From contig JAUQQK010000002.1 in assembly GCA_030549905.1 (NCBI GenBank), positions 123,376 to 162,576 of the forward strand: 39,201 nucleotides of DNA. The letters are read 5' to 3'. A model generated the notes under the pieces. That model searched no databases and had not been told where the DNA came from. It saw only the letters and a list, made by a program, of their open reading frames with translations. This document shows positions 1-6,971 of the stretch, one piece after another. How positions within the stretch are numbered: position 1 is the stretch's first letter; each line of letters opens with the position of its first letter. The stretch is from Aquificota bacterium (GTDB taxonomy: Bacteria > Aquificota > Aquificia > Aquificales > Aquificaceae). The position numbers and the translations under genes are program-made.

Positions 1-32
1 CCCAAGGAGATTTGGGAAGGTTTGTTTATAAG

Positions 33-259
33 GTCGCCATCCCTCACAGTGGGCTTAAAACAGGTTTTTATGATGAAGCTCTTTGAAAAAACTGACAAGT
101 CGCCATCCCTCATAGTGGGCTTAAAACAAAAAATATATGGAGGTATAAAATGTTCGGAAAAACTGTCGCCATCCCTCATAGTGGGCTTAAAACTATGCAA
201 TACTCCTGCGCAAGTAAGTTATCCTGATTTGTCGCCATCCCTCACAGTGGGCTTAAAAC
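33..259. CRISPR. CRISPR array end, four 29-nt repeats with 37-nt spacers
   Basis: Four copies of a 29-nt repeat lie at 33-61, 99-127, 165-193 and 231-259. Each begins GTCGCCATCC and ends GGCTTAAAAC. Copies differ only at the central base (C in the first and last, T in the middle two), which sits in the loop of a weak CCC...GGG dyad. The three complete spacers (62-98, 128-164, 194-230) are all 37 nt and differ from each other. Bases 1-32 look like part of another spacer, so the array probably continues off the left edge. No cas gene is in the window, so the subtype is not assigned. Transcription direction is also unresolved: the GTCGC start and AAAAC end resemble the crRNA sense of some type I repeats, but no leader can be identified. 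Bases 260-423, between the array and dnaJ, are AT-rich and hold nothing else I can name. Confidence 0.95.
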
Positions 260-423
260 CCAAAATACCCCCTTTAAATTTCAAGCCCACCCAAAAGGAA
301 GCCCTACCTATTCAGTTGTCAAGATGTCATGGGAGCATAAAGCCCCCTTTAATCCTACAGGCTAAAAATATTATAACACATTTCCTGCCCCAATGGCAAA
401 GTTTCTGAGCTATCTTATTATGC

Positions 424-1494
424 ATGCCCATAAAGGACTACTACAGCATCTTAGGAGTGGATAGGAAGGCAAGCAAGGAAGAGATAAAGAAGGCTTACCG
501 AAGGCTTGCCAAAGAGTGGCACCCTGACATAAACCCACACCCCGATGCAAAGGAACGTTTTAGGGAGATAAATGAAGCCTACCATGTGCTATCAGATGAG
601 GAAAAGAGAAGCCAGTATGACCGCATACTTCAAAGTGGTGACGAGAAGAGCTACAGGGACTTTATGGAATACATACAGGACTTTATAGAAAGCATCATGC
701 AGGGTATGAGGAGGGCTCCAAAGCCCAGAAGGGGGCAGGATATAAGGTTAAAGCTTGAGCTGAGCCTTGAGGAGGCTGGTATGGGCTGTGAGAAGGAGAT
801 TGAGTATGAGCGATGGATAGACTGTCCTACCTGCGAGGGGAAGGGTTATGCGGGTGAGCCAGAAAGGGTTGTCTGTCAAGCCTGCGAAGGCACGGGCAGG
901 AGGGTTAGCGGTATCTTCAACTTTCCAAGACCCTGCTCTGTCTGTAAGGGAAGGGGATACATAATAAAAAACCTTTGTCAGACCTGCGGTGGAAGGGGCA
1001 GGGTGGCAAGGCACAGCAAGGTAAAGGTTAGCATACCACCCGGCACGGAGGAGGGTGATGTGCTAAAGGTTTCTGCCTTCGGGCATATGGGTGAGCGGGG
1101 CGGAGAGCCGGGCGACCTCTACCTGAGGGTTCTTTTAAAGCCTCATCCGGTTTTTAAAAAGGTGGGCAAAGACCTTCACATGGAAAAGCTCATTTCTTTC
1201 CCTCTTGCGGTGCTTGGAGGTACCACGAAAGTGAAAACTCTAAGGGGTGAGGAGGTGGAGGTGTTTGTCCAGCCGGGTACCGAGTGCGGTTCCACAAAAA
1301 CCCTGCCGGGCTATGGCTATCCTTCCCCTCAGGGCGGTGGAAACCTTGTGATTACCTTCCGCATAGAGGTGCCAAAAGAAGTCAGTTCTTCCCTCCGTTC
1401 CCTGCTTGAAAAGATGGCAAAGGAGTTAAAAGAGGAGGGCGTTGAGGTAAGAGGCGGTGTGCTATACAGGATAAGGGACATATTACCTCTTTGA
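424..1494 (+). CDS. dnaJ: Chaperone protein DnaJ (type I J-domain protein, short linker)
   Basis: Hsp40 co-chaperone that stimulates DnaK ATPase activity and delivers unfolded substrates. The 356-aa protein opens with a J domain containing HPD at residues 33-35. Four CxxCxGxG zinc-binding repeats follow at about 134-141, 151-158, 171-178 and 185-192, and then the two-lobed C-terminal substrate-binding domain. The glycine/phenylalanine-rich linker of classical DnaJ is missing; residues 78-105 are instead an acidic helix-like stretch followed by a basic patch. This is therefore a compact DnaJ variant, and a second DnaJ may exist elsewhere. There is no clear Shine-Dalgarno site before the ATG. 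The gene converges on the exonuclease gene and overlaps its 3' end by 12 nt. Confidence 0.93.
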   Translation: MPIKDYYSILGVDRKASKEEIKKAYRRLAKEWHPDINPHPDAKERFREINEAYHVLSDEEKRSQYDRILQSGDEKSYRDFMEYIQDFIESIMQGMRRAPKPRRGQDIRLKLELSLEEAGMGCEKEIEYERWIDCPTCEGKGYAGEPERVVCQACEGTGRRVSGIFNFPRPCSVCKGRGYIIKNLCQTCGGRGRVARHSKVKVSIPPGTEEGDVLKVSAFGHMGERGGEPGDLYLRVLLKPHPVFKKVGKDLHMEKLISFPLAVLGGTTKVKTLRGEEVEVFVQPGTECGSTKTLPGYGYPSPQGGGNLVITFRIEVPKEVSSSLRSLLEKMAKELKEEGVEVRGGVLYRIRDILPL

Positions 1495-2058
1495 AAGCTT
1501 CTTAACCTCAAGGTAGTCGCCCACCCTCAGCCTGTGCCACAGAAGCTTTAAAAGCTCTATGAAGACCAGAGCGGTAGTCCGGGCATCCTGTATAGCCCTG
1601 TGGGCTTGCGTATGCTCAATGCCAAAATAATCAGCAAGGTCTTTAAGAGAATACTTTCTCAGCTCAGGCAGTATATTCTTAGAGAGGTTCAGAGTGCATA
1701 TGTGAGGGTGGCGAAACCTTTTGCCATAGAGCCTTCTGTAATACTTGTCAATAAAAGCCATATCCTTTTCCACCCTGTGGGCTACTATCACGCTGTTTCC
1801 TACAAACTTTAAAAACTTTGGCAAAACTTCCTCTATGGTGGGCTTCCCCACCAGCATGGCGTTGGTTATGCCCGTAAGCTCCCTAATCTTATCGGGCAGG
1901 GGATAGCCGGGGTTTATAAGGCTTGAAAACTCTTCTGTTATTAAGCCACCTTCCACCCTCACGCAGGCTATTTCTATGATGTCCGCCTTTGCGGGGTCAA
2001 AGCCCGTTGCCTCTATGTCAATGCTCACAAAGGTGCTTTCAAGAAGTTGCTCCCTCAT
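1483..2058 (-). CDS. DEDDh 3'-5' exonuclease, DnaQ/PolC epsilon-like
   Basis: A 191-aa RNase T/DnaQ-superfamily exonuclease. The ExoI motif has D14 and E16 in DIEATG; a probable ExoII Asp is near 99 (after H94); and ExoIII is H153/D158 in AHRAIQDA, the DEDDh signature. Family members proofread for DNA polymerase III or act as free-standing 3'-5' exonucleases. With only the nuclease domain present, the role as Pol III epsilon is plausible (dnaE is in the same window) but not proven. The ATG overlaps the PBP1A stop codon in a TGATG junction, so the two genes are probably translationally coupled. Confidence 0.85.
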   Translation of the reverse strand: MREQLLESTFVSIDIEATGFDPAKADIIEIACVRVEGGLITEEFSSLINPGYPLPDKIRELTGITNAMLVGKPTIEEVLPKFLKFVGNSVIVAHRVEKDMAFIDKYYRRLYGKRFRHPHICTLNLSKNILPELRKYSLKDLADYFGIEHTQAHRAIQDARTTALVFIELLKLLWHRLRVGDYLEVKKLSKR

Positions 2059-4265
2059 CAGGGTATCTCCTTCACCTTTGGCTCTTCCTTCTTAAGGTAT
2101 TTGGGGTCTACTATGCCTTCAAGCTCGTTGGCGGGCTTTTCTTCTGGAGTGGCTTGCTCACCCGTGCATACATTTTCTGTGCCACTCACAAAGAGCATGG
2201 GTTTTGGGCAATTGACCACCACCACTCCATCGGGTATGGGGAAGTCCCTGTAGGGGTACATGTAGCTTGCCACAGACATGTAGTCTATCCATATGGGAAG
2301 GGCTACCCTTGCACCTGCCATACCCCTGCCCATGCTTCTCTTTATGTCAAAACCCACCCAAACACCAGCCACTATATCAGGAGAAAAACCCACAAACCAT
2401 GCGTCCATATAATCGTTGGTTGTTCCCGTCTTGCCAGCCACCACCCTCTGAAGAGAACTGGCAGCCACGCCCGTGCCTTCAAGCACCACAGCCCTTAGCA
2501 TATCCACAAGCACTCTGGTTTCCTGCTCTGGCAGAACCCTTTCACACTTGGGCTTGTTCTCCTCAAGCACAGAACCATCTGGTGCCACTATCTTCCTTAT
2601 AAAGTAAGGCTCACACCTTATACCTAAGTTGGCAAAGGTCTGAAAGGCGGAGGTGAGCTGCAGGGGGGTTGTTTCTATGCTACCAAGAGCCATAGAGTAG
2701 TAGGGCTTTAACTCAATGCCAAGGCTCCTGCCTATTTCAATGGGCAGGTCAAAGCCTATGTCTGCCAGAAGGTTTACGGTGGCTGTGTTTATACTTTTTG
2801 CCAAAGCCTGCCTCAGGGTAACGGTCCCATACTCAGCCCCCTCATAATTGTCTGGCGTCCATTCCCTTCTGGTGGAAGGGTCGTAGAAGCTCCTCGGCGT
2901 GGCATCTATGAGGCTTGCCTGCGTGTAGCCCTTCATCAGCGCCGCCAAGTATATGACGGGCTTTATGGCGGAGCCGGGCTGACGTTTTGCGTAAACAGCC
3001 CTGTTGAAGGGACTTCTCAGGTATGAGTATCCTCCCACCAGCGCCCTTATGGCTCCTGTGCTTACTTCTATGCTCACCAAAGCCCCCTGCAGGTCTGGAA
3101 GAACCTCAGCCCTTATCTCCTTTGTTTTTCTATCCATGTATAGCCTTACAAGCACATAGTCGCCCCTTTCAAAGGAAAGCCCCTTCCTATCCACCTCAAA
3201 GACCTTTTCCTTTAGCCCCACTTTTAGGCTTTCCCCGCTTGTTTCAAGCACCTTGCCTATATAGACCTTACCCGCCTTTAGCTCTACGCTCTGTTCCTCA
3301 TACCTCTTGGCTATCTCATAGGGGTCCTCTGGCAGGAAGGGTATGCCGTTGGCTTTTGCTACCCTGAGGACACCCCTCTTTACCGACTCCACCGCGTGCC
3401 TTTGAAGATCCCTGTCTACAGTGGTATAAACCCTGTAGCCTCCTGCAAGAATTAGCTCACCGTATTTTTCCACAAGATATTCTTTAACAAAGTCCAGAAA
3501 GTAGTCCATGCCATAATACCTGTTTTCCAGCCTGACGCGCACAGGCTTTTCCAGAAACCTTTTGTATTCCTCTTCTGTGATGTATCCATCTTCATACATA
3601 CGAGTAAGCACATAATCCCTTCTTTCTTTGACCCTCTCAGGGTTTCTGAAGGGGTTGTATTTAGTAGGAGCCTTTGGCAAGCCTGCAAGCACCGCCGCCT
3701 CATCCACAGTCAGTTCCTTTACAGACTTTCCAAAGTATATCCTTGAAGCAGCCTCCACACCATAGGCACCCTGCCCCAGGTATATGTAGTTCAGATACCA
3801 CTCAAGAATCTGGTCCTTGCTGTAAGCCCTCTCTAACTTTATGGCAAGCAGGGCTTCCCTTATCTTCCGTTTTAGGCTTCTGTCCGGTGTCAGAAAGAGG
3901 TTTCTTGCCACCTGCTGGGTTATGGTGGAAGCACCCTGCTTTATTTCGCGGTGCCTTATGTTGGCGATGGCGGCCCTCAAAATGGCTACAGGGTCTATGC
4001 CGAAGTGTTTATAAAAATTTCTGTCCTCAGCGGATATAAAAGCCTGTCTCACATGCTTGGGTATATCTTCAAGGCTAACATAATACCTTCTCTGCACAGC
4101 CACATCGCCAAAGGGCCTGTCCTTTGCATCATAGACCACAGTGGCTTCCGGTGGCTTCCACGTCTTTAGGGTTTCAACGGAGGGAAGGTTTATAGATAGT
4201 ATAAAAATAAGAAGGGATACAAGGCCCGTTAAGACAGCCGCTATTAAAGCCAAAATCTTCCACAC
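2058..4265 (-). CDS. mrcA: Class A penicillin-binding protein 1A
   Basis: Bifunctional peptidoglycan glycosyltransferase/transpeptidase anchored in the inner membrane (735 aa). An N-terminal membrane segment covers about residues 3-25. The GT51 domain has catalytic E80 in EDRNFYKHFG and the QGASTITQQ motif at 110-118. The transpeptidase domain has S432xxK435 (PGSAIKP), S491-x-N493 (SIN) and K612-T-G-T, so both active sites look intact. The C-terminal tail is charged and rich in Lys/Glu/Pro. The start is GTG at 4265 with no Shine-Dalgarno site; a CATAAT hexamer lies 5 nt upstream, so the transcript may be leaderless. It heads a two-gene operon with the downstream exonuclease. Confidence 0.95.
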   Translation of the reverse strand: MWKILALIAAVLTGLVSLLIFILSINLPSVETLKTWKPPEATVVYDAKDRPFGDVAVQRRYYVSLEDIPKHVRQAFISAEDRNFYKHFGIDPVAILRAAIANIRHREIKQGASTITQQVARNLFLTPDRSLKRKIREALLAIKLERAYSKDQILEWYLNYIYLGQGAYGVEAASRIYFGKSVKELTVDEAAVLAGLPKAPTKYNPFRNPERVKERRDYVLTRMYEDGYITEEEYKRFLEKPVRVRLENRYYGMDYFLDFVKEYLVEKYGELILAGGYRVYTTVDRDLQRHAVESVKRGVLRVAKANGIPFLPEDPYEIAKRYEEQSVELKAGKVYIGKVLETSGESLKVGLKEKVFEVDRKGLSFERGDYVLVRLYMDRKTKEIRAEVLPDLQGALVSIEVSTGAIRALVGGYSYLRSPFNRAVYAKRQPGSAIKPVIYLAALMKGYTQASLIDATPRSFYDPSTRREWTPDNYEGAEYGTVTLRQALAKSINTATVNLLADIGFDLPIEIGRSLGIELKPYYSMALGSIETTPLQLTSAFQTFANLGIRCEPYFIRKIVAPDGSVLEENKPKCERVLPEQETRVLVDMLRAVVLEGTGVAASSLQRVVAGKTGTTNDYMDAWFVGFSPDIVAGVWVGFDIKRSMGRGMAGARVALPIWIDYMSVASYMYPYRDFPIPDGVVVVNCPKPMLFVSGTENVCTGEQATPEEKPANELEGIVDPKYLKKEEPKVKEIP

Positions 4266-4290
4266 AGTAGATTATGTTATCACACTCCCC

Positions 4291-4650
4291 TTAGAAAAAC
4301 TCCTTGCCTTTTACCTCCTCCACAAGGTTCCCCTTCTCGTCATATATGCGTACAACTGTTTTGCTTTTCCTTATTTCCACCTCGTTCCTCCTTACTCCTT
4401 TTGAATACTGCACCACCCTTTGTCTTATGCCATCCTGCGTGTAGTATATCTCCGTCTTAGCGTCTGGCAGTTCTATAACCACCTTGCACCAGTTTATATT
4501 TTCATAATCCACTATACCTTCTATCCGCATGGGACCGGAACTTATACCCTGAGGACACCAGCTAAGGACAGGTTTTGTTTCCTGTGGAACACTTTTGCAG
4601 GCTGTTAAGGATAAAAGCAGGCTTATAATTGAAAACCTCTTTATAAGCAT
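4291..4650 (-). CDS. Small putative lipoprotein, unknown function
   Basis: Taking the ATG at 4650, the product begins MLIKRFSIISLLLSLTAC, a short basic-hydrophobic signal ending in a lipobox (LTAC), so export and lipidation at Cys18 are likely. The mature part is about 100 residues, soluble, rich in beta-prone and charged residues, with two further cysteines. I do not recognise a family. An upstream in-frame ATG at 4680 would add ten residues before the signal and fits a lipoprotein less well. It lies just upstream of mrcA on the same strand (25 nt gap) and is divergent from ccsA. A role in the envelope is inferred only from the lipobox and the neighbouring PBP1A. Confidence 0.6.
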   Translation of the reverse strand: MLIKRFSIISLLLSLTACKSVPQETKPVLSWCPQGISSGPMRIEGIVDYENINWCKVVIELPDAKTEIYYTQDGIRQRVVQYSKGVRRNEVEIRKSKTVVRIYDEKGNLVEEVKGKEFF

Positions 4651-4685
4651 GGTTAATATCTTAGCATAGAGGAATGCCATTGTTT

Positions 4686-4718
4686 TATAATTTTAATCAC
4701 AGACTTTTCATAAGGAGG
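4686..4718 (+). promoter_or_regulatory. Promoter -10 and ribosome binding site of ccsA
   Basis: TATAAT lies at 4686-4691, and a strong Shine-Dalgarno AAGGAGG at 4712-4718 precedes the ATG at 4726 by 7 nt. No good -35 hexamer is seen. The Shine-Dalgarno spacing decides for ATG 4726 over the in-frame TTG at 4720. Confidence 0.55.
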
Positions 4719-4725
4719 TTTGTGT

Positions 4726-6024
4726 ATGAACCTTTATGAGTATGAAGCCTATGAGAAGATATTCAAAAAATACGGCGTGCCCACTCCCAAATACATGTTT
4801 GCAGACCACTTGAACGACGAGGTGGTGGGGTTTATAAATCAGCTGGGTGAATGCGTGATAAAGTCTCAGGTTCTGGTTGGAAAGAGGGGCAAGGCCGGTG
4901 CAGTAAAGCTCTGTAGAAGCCCTGAGGAGGCTATTGAGACCTTCAATGCCCTTCTTAACTATCCCGTTTATGGTGAGATGCCCGTGGGTCTTCTTGTTAG
5001 CGAAAAGGCAAACATACTTAAAGAGCTGTACGCTTCCATCACCTACTCCACCGAGGTGCGTGCTCCTGTTATTACTCTTAGCCTTGAAGGTGGTATGGAC
5101 ATAGAGGAGGTGCCACCGGAGAAGGTAAAAAGCTGGGTTATAGACCCCCTTAAGGGTCTTTATCCTCATATGGTGAGAAATTACCTTTTGGAGCTGGGCT
5201 TTCCCAAGGAATACATGGGAGTGTTGAGAGAGCTTTCTGAAGTTATTGCCAACATGTGGAGGGCTTTCTGGGAGGCAGAGGCAAGGCTTTTAGAAATAAA
5301 CCCTCTTGCCATATGCGACGTGGGTGGAAAGCAGAGGGTTCTGGCTCTTGATGCGGTGGTGACCATAGACGATGATGCCAGCGTGCCACCCGCCAAGATA
5401 TACGGCGTGAGAACAGCTCTCAAGAGACCACCCACCGAAAGGGAGATAGAAGCCTCTCTTATAGACAGGGACGACCACAGAGGAAAGGCAGGCTCCTACG
5501 TGGAGATGGATGGAGATATAGCCATGATGACCTTTGGAGGTGGGGGTTCTACCGTGACCATAGAAACCACCTACGCGGTGGGATTAAAACCTGCCAACTT
5601 CACCGACATAGGAGGAAATCCACCAGCGGAGAAGATGTATAAGATAACCCGTATAATCCTCTCTAAGCCCGGCATAAGGGGAGTGCTTGTCTGCGGTGGA
5701 ACTGCCAACAACACGAGGATAGATGTGACCCTCGGCGAGGGTGTGGCTAATGCCATAAGAGACCTTCACAAGGAAGGAAAGTTAAACCCCGACTGGGTCT
5801 GGGTGGTGCGCAGAAACGGACCAGAAGCGGAAAAAGGACTCAGAATGTTGTATGAAGCCTTTAAAGAATGTGGTGTAAAGGGTGAGATATACGACTCTTC
5901 ACTGCCCCTTACGGAGGCACCCATAAGGCTTAAAGAGCTCCTTGACAGGTGCGAGTCTGTCAGCAGGGAGGAAAAGGAGGATAGACATCTGACAGAAGAA
6001 CAGGCCCAAGACATGGGCATATAA
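4726..6024 (+). CDS. ccsA: Citryl-CoA synthetase large subunit (ATP-grasp, succinyl-CoA synthetase beta-like)
   Basis: Citryl-CoA synthetase makes citryl-CoA from citrate, CoA and ATP; citryl-CoA lyase then splits it. Together they replace ATP-citrate lyase in the reductive TCA cycle of Hydrogenobacter. The 432-aa product has an N-terminal ATP-grasp region (conserved basic stretch around VGKRGKAG, and EINPLAICD near residue 187) and a C-terminal CoA-ligase fold. Blocks such as MMTFGGGGSTV, VCGGTANNT and VVRRNGPEAEKGLRM resemble ATP-citrate lyase more than ordinary SucC. The phosphohistidine subunit (CcsB) is not in the window. The gene has its own promoter, a strong ribosome binding site and a terminator, so it is probably monocistronic. 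The main alternative is a divergent succinyl-CoA synthetase beta subunit. Confidence 0.82.
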   Translation: MNLYEYEAYEKIFKKYGVPTPKYMFADHLNDEVVGFINQLGECVIKSQVLVGKRGKAGAVKLCRSPEEAIETFNALLNYPVYGEMPVGLLVSEKANILKELYASITYSTEVRAPVITLSLEGGMDIEEVPPEKVKSWVIDPLKGLYPHMVRNYLLELGFPKEYMGVLRELSEVIANMWRAFWEAEARLLEINPLAICDVGGKQRVLALDAVVTIDDDASVPPAKIYGVRTALKRPPTEREIEASLIDRDDHRGKAGSYVEMDGDIAMMTFGGGGSTVTIETTYAVGLKPANFTDIGGNPPAEKMYKITRIILSKPGIRGVLVCGGTANNTRIDVTLGEGVANAIRDLHKEGKLNPDWVWVVRRNGPEAEKGLRMLYEAFKECGVKGEIYDSSLPLTEAPIRLKELLDRCESVSREEKEDRHLTEEQAQDMGI

Positions 6025-6026
6025 TT

Positions 6027-6051
6027 AAGGGAGCTTAAGCTCCCTTTTTTT
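6027..6051 (+). terminator. Intrinsic terminator of ccsA
   Basis: A perfect inverted repeat, AAGGGAGCTT/AAGCTCCCTT (6027-6046), is followed by a T run to 6051. It starts 2 nt after the ccsA stop. tRNA-Ala ends at 6060 on the other strand, so the hairpin may also stop transcription coming from the tRNA side. Confidence 0.9.
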
Positions 6052-6059
6052 ATCTTTTT

Positions 6060-6135
6060 TGGTGGAGCGGAGGGGACTTGAACCCCCGACCTCCTACACG
6101 CCAAGCAGGCGCTCTCCCAACTGAGCTACCGCCCC
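6060..6135 (-). tRNA. tRNA-Ala (anticodon GGC), CCA encoded
   Basis: Read on the minus strand it folds as a 76-nt cloverleaf. The acceptor GGGGCGG pairs with CCGCTCC and contains the G3-U70 pair that identifies tRNA-Ala. The anticodon stem CCTGC/GTAGG encloses the loop TTGGCGT (anticodon GGC). The T arm has GGTTCAAGTCC. The discriminator is A, and the 3' CCA is encoded at 6062-6060. Confidence 0.97.
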
Positions 6136-6149
6136 TGAGCAGGATTAAT

Positions 6150-6178
6150 ATTTTAATTCAACCTCCTTCTTTTGTCAA
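6150..6178 (-). promoter_or_regulatory. Sigma-70-type promoter of tRNA-Ala
   Basis: On the minus strand, TTGACA (6178-6173) and TAAAAT (6155-6150) are separated by exactly 17 nt. The predicted start near 6143 leaves a leader of about 8 nt before the tRNA. The promoter lies inside the last codons of the small upstream gene. Confidence 0.75.
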
Positions 6179-6296
6179 AGATTTTCTTCTGAATCTCCAG
6201 CCTTATTTTTAAAGCTTCCCTTCTTCTTTTCTTTTCTTCAATAAGCACGCTTATAGCCTCCTGCCTTAAAGTCCTGTAAAGGTCTGCTACCGCCAT
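6153..6296 (-). CDS. Small basic helical protein (47 aa), unknown
   Basis: The ORF starts at ATG 6296 after a near-ideal Shine-Dalgarno (AAGGAGGT, 5 nt spacing) and ends at TAA 6155-6153. The product starts MAVADLYRTLRQEAISVLIE and continues as a strongly basic, Lys/Arg/Glu-rich stretch that would form one long amphipathic or coiled-coil helix ending in RRRLN. It is 32 nt downstream of the zinc-ribbon membrane protein gene, so probably in the same operon. I recognise no family. The ribosome binding site and codon use similar to neighbours are the case for a real gene; the tRNA promoter overlapping its last 9 codons is a small caution. Confidence 0.6.
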   Translation of the reverse strand: MAVADLYRTLRQEAISVLIEEKKRRREALKIRLEIQKKIFDKRRRLN

Positions 6297-6328
6297 GCCT
6301 TACCTCCTTAGGGGGTTTTAATAAAAAT

Positions 6329-6706
6329 CTATCCCTCCTCGCCCGCCCTTTCCACTCCCTTAAACCTGTGCCTGCAATACGGGCATACCCTCGCCCTCCA
6401 GTGAACTTCTGAATAACATTCAGGACATCTTTTCCTTCCTTTCACATACAGAAAGAGGTTAAAGTGGAAAAAGAGCTTAGGAAGTAAGTAAGCCAGGAAA
6501 ATTATAAGCACAATAACCCATGCCTTTACTGGCGTTGCAGGGTCTTTACTCTTTAACCATATTATGGTGGTGGCTATGGAGGAAACCCAAAAGGCAACTC
6601 GTCTGTCCAAGAAAACCTGAGCAAGAAGCTGTAATAAAGCCATCCAGAGGAAAAATTGAAAGAGCTGGTTTTGAAATATAGGCTCAAGCGCTCTCAGCTC
6701 TTCCAT
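6329..6706 (-). CDS. Membrane protein with C-terminal zinc ribbon
   Basis: 125 aa. Hydrophobic segments cover roughly residues 15-33, 37-52 and 62-88, followed by a cytoplasmic-type zinc ribbon with CPEC at about 94-97 and CPYC at about 108-111. The pattern suggests a small membrane-tethered metal-binding or adaptor protein; the function is unknown. The start codon lies inside the upstream gene (23-nt overlap) behind a GGAG motif, indicating translational coupling. With the upstream membrane protein and the downstream 47-aa protein it forms a compact three-gene cluster. Confidence 0.7.
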   Translation of the reverse strand: MEELRALEPIFQNQLFQFFLWMALLQLLAQVFLDRRVAFWVSSIATTIIWLKSKDPATPVKAWVIVLIIFLAYLLPKLFFHFNLFLYVKGRKRCPECYSEVHWRARVCPYCRHRFKGVERAGEEG

Positions 6707-6953
6707 ACAGCACTCCTTTTATAAAGACCTGAACAAAGAAACCGATAAGAAAGCCTGAAAGGGATACAGACAGAACCCTTATTCCGCCGAAGGCATGGAA
6801 CATGTAAAGCAAAAGGGCAAAAGAAAAAAGCTTTAAGGGCAGTGTTAGAAAATAGACATGAGGCAGTTTTCTCTTGACTAAAAGCCCGTGTGTAATGCAT
6901 ACGAAGAGGAAGCCAGATATAACCCCAATTAGAAACCATACCACATACACCAC
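6684..6953 (-). CDS. Small three-helix membrane protein, possibly AtpR/AtpI-like
   Basis: 89 aa with three predicted membrane helices (about 3-24, 34-53 and 56-80) and short charged loops. The size and helix pattern recall the small AtpR/AtpI accessory proteins of ATP synthase operons, but no ATP synthase genes are in the window, so that is only a suggestion. The start is GTG at 6953 (GTG at 6950 is also possible), with no Shine-Dalgarno site. On the minus strand a TAAAAT hexamer lies 6 nt before the start. It is divergent from the A-adding enzyme gene, 18 bp away. Confidence 0.6.
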   Translation of the reverse strand: MVYVVWFLIGVISGFLFVCITHGLLVKRKLPHVYFLTLPLKLFSFALLLYMFHAFGGIRVLSVSLSGFLIGFFVQVFIKGVLYGRAESA

Positions 6954-6955
6954 AC

Positions 6956-6961
6956 TATAAT
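6956..6961 (+). promoter_or_regulatory. -10 element for a probably leaderless A-adding enzyme mRNA
   Basis: A perfect TATAAT lies 10 nt before the ATG at 6972 and no Shine-Dalgarno site exists. A start at the usual distance would fall within a few bases of the ATG. No clear -35 is visible. The same 18-bp gap must also serve the divergent gene. Confidence 0.5.
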
Positions 6962-6971
6962 TTTAAACCCT

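Noticed and set aside
279-290. A 12-nt stretch similar to the inverted end of the CRISPR repeat
   Set aside because: Only 11 of 12 bases match and the rest of the repeat is absent; likely chance.
22-408. Open frame through the CRISPR array
   Set aside because: Its repeated SPSL-VGLK motif is the repeat translated; the array explains it.
1989-3367. Several plus-strand frames opposite mrcA
   Set aside because: Low-complexity Pro/Leu/Ser shadows of a gene with all PBP1A motifs intact.
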